Shown piece by piece: positions 59,599 through 64,000 of a DNA stretch of 64,000 nt; within the stretch, counting starts at the first letter, position 1; each line of letters begins with the position of its first letter. The notes below the pieces were generated by a model. That model saw only the letters and a list, made by a program, of their open reading frames with translations. It had not been told where the DNA came from and did not search any database. Source of the stretch: Amycolatopsis orientalis DSM 40040 = KCTC 9412 (GTDB taxonomy: Bacteria; Actinomycetota; Actinomycetes; Mycobacteriales; Pseudonocardiaceae); the NCBI RefSeq assembly GCF_000478275.1, contig NZ_ASJB01000001.1:1-64000 (forward strand). Direction: 5' to 3'. The position numbers and the translations under genes were made by a program.

Positions 59599-61719
59599 TC
59601 AAGCCTGACCGAAGTAGCGGCCCGCGCCGATATGCGCGCCCGCGGCCCGCCACCACCCGGCGTCGCCCGCCGAGTCGATCCCGTCCGCGATCACCGTCGC
59701 CCCCGCCATGGTCGCGGTCTCGATGAGGTTCCGCAGCGAGCGCTCGGCCAGGGGTTCGGTCCGCCGCTCGGCCAGCCGGGCGGCGATCCGGACCGTCCGC
59801 ACGGGCACGTCCACGAGACAGACGACATCACCGGCGGCGCCGAAGTCCTGCAGTTCGGCATCCACCCCGATCTCGGCGAGAAGCTGCAGGTTGTCGACGG
59901 TCTCCCCGAGGTCGCGAAGGACGGCACCGGCGGGGAAACCCAGCCGCAGCCGTGACGGCCCCAGACCGGTCATGGCGAGCATGCGGCGCACCGTCCCGAC
60001 GAGATCCGGATCCGCGGCCTGATGCGGCGTCAGTCCCACCACCATCGGCAACCTGTCGTCGGCCTCCTCGCACGCGGTGCGGATGAGCCATTCGCCGAGC
60101 GGGACGATGAGACCCGTCTCGTCGGCGAAGCGGACGCAGGTGTCGTGGCCGATCCGGCCGTGGCGGGGATGGTTCCACGCGAGCCTCGCCTCGATACCTG
60201 CGGGTGTGTCGTCCGCGAGCCAGGTCAGCGGCCGGAAACCGACCTCGAGTTCGCCTGTTTCCCAGGCACCCGCCATCGAGACGGCCAGGCTGAACTCGTG
60301 CCGTTCCCTGGTGTCGAGGACGGAGTCGGACAGCGCCCACTGCCGGTAGCCGTTGGCCTGCGCCCGGCGCAGGGTCATGTCGGAGACGCGCAGCAGCTCG
60401 GTCGGCGCGATGTCGCGCGGCGGCCGGTGCACGACGCCGACGCAGGCCGAGACCGCGACACCGCTCCCGCCTTCGAGGTAGACGGGCTCGGACAGCTCCT
60501 GGTTGATCATGCCGATGACGGTGGCGACGTCGGGGCTGGCCGCGGTGTTCTGGATGAGGATGCCGAACTCGTCGCCGCCGAGCCTGGCGACGAGCGCGTC
60601 CTCGCCGCCCACGACGGCCCGCAGCTTCGCGGCGACGTTCTTGAGCAGATCGTCGCTCTGTTTCTGGCCGAGCCCGCCCGCGATCAGGGAGAAGCCGTCG
60701 AGGTCGAGGTGGTAGACCGTGACGCCGAAGGACGGGTCGGCATGCTGGAGCGCCCGCTCCAGGCGGGTGCCGAAGCACTGCCGGTTCGGCAGGCCGGTCA
60801 GCGGGTCGTGCAGGGCCTGGCGGCTCAGCTGCCGCTGGAGCAGTGACACGTCGGTGTCGCCGTCGACCAGCGTCATCAGCTGCTGGGCCACGCCCGCCGG
60901 GTCGCGGATGACGGCGCCGGTGAACCGGGCCCACGTCGATTCCTCGTCTTCGGCGACGAGTCTTCGTGAAAGTTCGAGCCGCTGGCTCTTGCCCTCGAGC
61001 AGCTTCCGGTAACCCTCGCGCAGGCCCTCCGCGTCCGCCTCGTGGATCAGGTCGTAGAGGTTGAGCCCGACCAGATCGGCCACGGGTCTGCTCAGCATCT
61101 CGGCGAACGCCGGGTTCACCCGCTGGATCCGGCCGTCCACCCTGGTGACGGCCACCCCGGTCGCCGAACCGGCGAACAACTGCTCGAAGCGCGCCTGCGC
61201 GAGCACCAGCTCACGCCGGGTCTCGCGTTCGAGGGTGACCAGCGTGCGGCTCAGATCCTCCTGCTGCGTCTGGATGCTCTCCCGCAGGGCCTCGCCGTAA
61301 CCGGAGGCGAGGGCTCCGAGCACCTGCAACACCCGTTCGGGGAGCGCCTTCACGCTCCGCAATTCCGGTTCGTGCAAGAGCCCCTTGCCGAGTACGTCCA
61401 TCGTGCGACGCAGGCTGTCCGGACCGACGCAGCGGAGCGCGACGAGCCGCGCGCCGGCCTCGGTGGCCTGCGCGGGCTCGGCGTCGTCACTCAGCACCGC
61501 CGCGAACACCTCGTCGAGAAGAGCCGCGAAATGCTCTTCGATCTGGGCGTGGGTATACGGAAGGTATGCCGTACTGGTGACCAGATAGGCCCACTTGCGG
61601 GCCAGTGTGGCCCGCGTCGGCGCGGCATTCTTCCGTTTGGGCGAAGCGGAGGATGAAGTTCTCTTGGGGGCGTCCGGCGATGCGGAGTACTCGTCGCCGT
61701 CCGGAAATGGGGCAGTCAC
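59599..61719 (-). CDS. PAS-GGDEF protein with degenerate EAL domain
   Basis: 706 residues, GTG start. An N-terminal helical sensor domain of the streptomycete type (RKWAYLVTSTAYLPYTHAQIEEHF), PAS (about 180-290), GGDEF with an intact RLGGDEFGI active site near 380, and a C-terminal EAL-like fold. The EAL part has lost its catalysis: EAL reads EAR, the N-x-S strand reads VGLTPHQ, and the DDFG metal pair reads QDFG. It should therefore make cyclic di-GMP and at most bind, not cleave, it. c-di-GMP delays development in filamentous actinobacteria. Soluble, no TM. Confidence 0.88.
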   Translation of the reverse strand: MTAPFPDGDEYSASPDAPKRTSSSASPKRKNAAPTRATLARKWAYLVTSTAYLPYTHAQIEEHFAALLDEVFAAVLSDDAEPAQATEAGARLVALRCVGPDSLRRTMDVLGKGLLHEPELRSVKALPERVLQVLGALASGYGEALRESIQTQQEDLSRTLVTLERETRRELVLAQARFEQLFAGSATGVAVTRVDGRIQRVNPAFAEMLSRPVADLVGLNLYDLIHEADAEGLREGYRKLLEGKSQRLELSRRLVAEDEESTWARFTGAVIRDPAGVAQQLMTLVDGDTDVSLLQRQLSRQALHDPLTGLPNRQCFGTRLERALQHADPSFGVTVYHLDLDGFSLIAGGLGQKQSDDLLKNVAAKLRAVVGGEDALVARLGGDEFGILIQNTAASPDVATVIGMINQELSEPVYLEGGSGVAVSACVGVVHRPPRDIAPTELLRVSDMTLRRAQANGYRQWALSDSVLDTRERHEFSLAVSMAGAWETGELEVGFRPLTWLADDTPAGIEARLAWNHPRHGRIGHDTCVRFADETGLIVPLGEWLIRTACEEADDRLPMVVGLTPHQAADPDLVGTVRRMLAMTGLGPSRLRLGFPAGAVLRDLGETVDNLQLLAEIGVDAELQDFGAAGDVVCLVDVPVRTVRIAARLAERRTEPLAERSLRNLIETATMAGATVIADGIDSAGDAGWWRAAGAHIGAGRYFGQA

Positions 61720-61752
61720 GTCTGCCGGTCCTGTGGTCGTTTTCGCATTCCG

Positions 61753-61775
61753 TCGAGGAGGAACATCCTCCTCGA
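61753..61775. terminator. Hairpin between hydrolase and GGDEF genes
   Basis: Perfect 10-bp arms (TCGAGGAGGA at 61753-61762, complement at 61766-61775) with a 3-base loop, 29 bases past the alpha/beta hydrolase stop and 34 before the GGDEF GTG. It may terminate the hydrolase transcript; it also buries an AGGAGG sequence in the leader of the following gene. Confidence 0.55.
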
Positions 61776-61803
61776 TTCTCGGGCCATACTCACGGTTTAC
61801 TGA

Positions 61804-62880
61804 TCACCCGATCGGGTGGTAACCCTGCGGTAGTGCAACACCGACCTTATCCCTCATCCATTCGCGGGTGGCGTCCCGGTACAGCGACGCGTTGCGGTGC
61901 AACGCCAGCGAATGTCCGGCACCGGGCAGAACATACGTCGAAAGCTCGGCTTCGGGCCCGTAATACGGCGCTTCCGCCGGACGCAGCGTCTCCCCGCTCG
62001 AACAGTCCCGGAGCGCGAACAGACCGCAGAACAGGATGTCCTTCTCCCCGACGGCCTGCAAAACGGGAACCCGGATCGCCTTCGTCGCGGGCAGCACGAT
62101 GCCGAACACGGCGACGGTTCCCATTCCCGGGACGGAAACCTGATCCTTGGTCGCTTCATCCGCCTCGATGACGCCCGGGTCGGTATTTTCCGTCGCGTAG
62201 AACAGCCAGGCACGCGCTCCCGGTTTCGTCACGAAATAGAGCGGATCGCTGCCGAGTGAACCGAGCCGGTCATCCATGAACGCGGGCTGCAGGCCGAAAA
62301 GCACGCCGAGGGTCAAGGCGGGTACCGACGGCAGATGCGTCATCCCGGTGAGGATCACGCCGTCGACGTCCTGATACGTCGACGCCTCGGCCGCCACGAT
62401 GCCCGAACCGACCGAATGCCCGACGATCACGACCTTCTCGAACGGCGTGCCGCCGACCCGGCCCGCCCGCAGGTGCCCGACCACCTCGTGCATCGACCTC
62501 GCCAGTGCCGGCAGCAGGAGCGGGAGGCTGAGCGGTTTGCTGCTCCCGCCGGAGCCGAGCTGATCCGCGGCGAAGGTCGCGTAACCGTGCTTGGCCATGT
62601 CGCGCTGGTACGAGTAGCGATCCGGGTCGTAGGGCAGGTCCCAGTAGGCGCTGTTGTAGGTGCCGCCGTGCACCAGGAGCTGCACCGCGCCGGGCGCCGG
62701 GCCGTCGGGCAGGCAGAACCGGCCGTGCACCGTCGCCGGTTCACCGAGCGGGCCGGTGACCGGCAGATCCACGTCGGAGCACCGGATGTCGACGGCCGCG
62801 GCCGGGGCGGCGACCAGGAATCCACCGAGGAGCACGCAGCAGGCGGCCACCGCCGTGGCCAGTTTGAGCGGCATTCTCAC
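61804..62880 (-). CDS. Secreted alpha/beta hydrolase
   Basis: 358 residues from GTG 62880, which has GAGAGG five bases upstream; ATG 62874 is possible. Signal peptide of about 29 residues ending AAPAAA. Alpha/beta fold with oxyanion LLVHGGTYNSAYWD, nucleophile elbow VIVGHSVGSGI (Ser) and C-terminal GAGHSLALH (His). Two or three Cys pairs fit an extracellular enzyme (RCSDVD/RFCLPDG; FCGLFALRDC). A lipase/esterase-like role is expected, substrate unknown. It lies downstream of the P450 gene on the same strand, 70 bases apart. Confidence 0.87.
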   Translation of the reverse strand: MRMPLKLATAVAACCVLLGGFLVAAPAAAVDIRCSDVDLPVTGPLGEPATVHGRFCLPDGPAPGAVQLLVHGGTYNSAYWDLPYDPDRYSYQRDMAKHGYATFAADQLGSGGSSKPLSLPLLLPALARSMHEVVGHLRAGRVGGTPFEKVVIVGHSVGSGIVAAEASTYQDVDGVILTGMTHLPSVPALTLGVLFGLQPAFMDDRLGSLGSDPLYFVTKPGARAWLFYATENTDPGVIEADEATKDQVSVPGMGTVAVFGIVLPATKAIRVPVLQAVGEKDILFCGLFALRDCSSGETLRPAEAPYYGPEAELSTYVLPGAGHSLALHRNASLYRDATREWMRDKVGVALPQGYHPIG

Positions 62881-62950
62881 AGAACCCTCTCCGGAATCGG
62901 AACGCTCGGAAGGAGCACGAACCCTACACCTGGTAATCGAACGCTCACCG

Positions 62951-64000
62951 TCAGCCCGAGGTTCGGGCCAGCACGGTCATCGGCAAGCGATTCGGCTGCA
63001 TCGTCGCTTTGATCTTGGGAAAGACCTTCACCCCAGGTAGCGGCTTCAACCGCCACCGCGCGCCGATCGTCGCCGCGACCAAGGCGATCTCCGTCGGGGC
63101 GAACTGATGCCCGGGGCACAGCCGGGCGCCGGCGCCGAACGGGATGAACGCGCCCTTCGGCACGGCCGCGGCCCGCTCCGGCTCCCAGCGGTCCGGGTCG
63201 AAACGGCCGGGATCGGGGAACCAGCGGGGATCCCGGTGCAGGGTGTGCTGGCTGACCGCGACCTCGGTACCGGCGGGGAGGCGCACGCCGCCGAGTTCGA
63301 CGTCCTCCCTGGCTCGCCGCATCAGGATCACCGGCGGGGTCAGGCGGACGACCTCGTTGATGATCCGCTGTGTGTAGACCAGGCGCGGCAGGTGTTCGAA
63401 GCGCGCGGGCCCGCCGGCCAGGACCTCGTCGACCTCGGCGTGGAACCTGCGTTCGACGTCCGGCCTTGCCCCGATCTCGTGGAAGAACCAGGCCAGCGCG
63501 ACGGCGGTGGTCTCGGCACCGGTGGTGAGGATCGTGATGACCTCGTCCTCCACCTGGCGGTCGGTCATCTTCTCACCGGTCTCGTCGTCCTTGGCCAGCA
63601 ACAACATCGACAGCAGATCCCCCTGGTCGCCGCCCTTCTCACGCGCGCTGAGGACCGCGTCGCCGATGACCCGCCGGAGCCGCGCGGCCGCGGCGTCGAA
63701 CTCGCGGTTCGCCGGGATCGGCAGCCGCTCGACGAACTTCGGCGAAAAGGCCCTGACCATGACGTACTTCAGCATGATCGGGATCGACCGCTGGATCTCG
63801 GCGAGCGCGTCGTCGCCGAGTTCGGTGGAGAACAGCGTCCGCCCGGAGATGGTCAGCGCGAGATCCTGCATCCGCCGGTCGAATTCCACCACCTCGCCCG
63901 GTTTCCACGAGTCGGCAAGGTCTACAGCGAGCTTCGTCATCGTCGACTCGGCGTAGAGTTCGATGCGGCTTCGCTGGAAGGCGGGCAACATCATCCGCCG
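62951..64000 (-). CDS. Cytochrome P450, 5' part beyond the window
   Basis: About 350 C-terminal residues of a class I bacterial P450; the frame stays open to the window edge (RRMMLPAFQ..., the C-helix region), so the N-terminus is missing. I-helix TTGAETTAVAL (acidic Glu-Thr pair), K-helix ExxR in INEVVRLTPP, meander FDPDRWEPER, and haem loop FIPFGAGARLCPGHQFA with the Cys thiolate. The layout resembles pentalenene-oxygenase-type CYPs used on terpenes. No terpene cyclase is visible inside the window; ferredoxin and reductase partners are also absent. Confidence 0.93.
   Translation of the reverse strand, partial: RRMMLPAFQRSRIELYAESTMTKLAVDLADSWKPGEVVEFDRRMQDLALTISGRTLFSTELGDDALAEIQRSIPIMLKYVMVRAFSPKFVERLPIPANREFDAAAARLRRVIGDAVLSAREKGGDQGDLLSMLLLAKDDETGEKMTDRQVEDEVITILTTGAETTAVALAWFFHEIGARPDVERRFHAEVDEVLAGGPARFEHLPRLVYTQRIINEVVRLTPPVILMRRAREDVELGGVRLPAGTEVAVSQHTLHRDPRWFPDPGRFDPDRWEPERAAAVPKGAFIPFGAGARLCPGHQFAPTEIALVAATIGARWRLKPLPGVKVFPKIKATMQPNRLPMTVLARTSG

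Noticed and set aside
1..64000. tRNA, rRNA, integrase, transposase or prophage genes
   Set aside because: No cloverleaf, rRNA-like stretch, DDE/serine/tyrosine recombinase motif or phage structural gene was seen on either strand.
61804..64000. Start of a secondary-metabolite cluster at the P450
   Set aside because: No PKS, NRPS or terpene cyclase in the window; the P450 is cut by the edge, so this cannot be judged.

Overview
The window is GC-rich actinobacterial chromosome, most likely from the Pseudonocardiaceae and closest in flavour to Amycolatopsis. This is inferred from gene content, not from a database search. The pointers are: SARP/BTAD regulators fused to NB-ARC or AAA modules, a DUF222-HNH (13E12-type) protein, an RsbW-like ATPase, a SigD/ShbA-type sigma factor, a tuberculostearate-type lipid pair, an AftD arabinofuranosyltransferase (arabinogalactan-type wall), frequent GTG/TTG starts, and a recurrent long intergenic hairpin. 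No tRNA, rRNA, CRISPR array, insertion sequence, integrase or replication origin was seen. Bases 1-267 hold no gene I can support.

Layout. 0.3-13 kb is metabolic and regulatory: HNH protein; FAD monooxygenase divergent from a TetR gene; a threonine-catabolic operon tdh-kbl-lysR followed by a TerC-type exporter; CPBP protease; Zn-alcohol dehydrogenase divergent from its probable TetR repressor, with two matched operators; MFS transporter; RsbW-like ATPase. 13-21 kb: periplasmic alpha-carbonic anhydrase, a histidine kinase/response regulator/SARP block reading leftward, a 14-15 bp tandem repeat, YjbR, and an SGNH esterase. 21-26.9 kb: tmsA-tmsB (10-methyl branched fatty acids), a TPP-enzyme/cyclase pair, and a DinB protein. 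27-33.7 kb: SigJ-like sigma factor, GH16 hydrolase divergent from a GntR regulator with a DasR-like operator, and a 1137-residue nuclease-exonuclease-helicase translationally coupled to a 98-residue acidic protein. 33.7-43 kb: second BTAD/AAA regulator, haloacetate-dehalogenase-like hydrolase, SigD/ShbA sigma factor, secreted SH3-C40 protein, MarR and PucR regulators.

43-56 kb is the most coherent block. It resembles the mycobacterial Rv0224c-Rv0227c and aftD/Rv0236A neighbourhoods (recalled from the literature): DUF3068 protein, methyltransferase, GT4, an HHxxxDG acyltransferase, a small DUF2613 protein, a multipass GT-C-like protein, a flippase-like protein and AftD. Five promoter-proximal positions in this block share a TTAC-N6-GTA(A) dyad, which suggests a common regulator of envelope-glycan genes. 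56-64 kb holds a membrane protein with an SBP-vWA partner, a GGDEF protein with an eroded EAL domain, a secreted alpha/beta hydrolase and a P450 cut by the right edge.

Five copies of one long hairpin (stem CGTGAGTGGTAA..., usually TCTA loop) lie just past stop codons, often between convergent genes. Their stems differ by compensating changes, so they look like a mobile or amplified family of bidirectional terminators. Other hairpins play the same role elsewhere.
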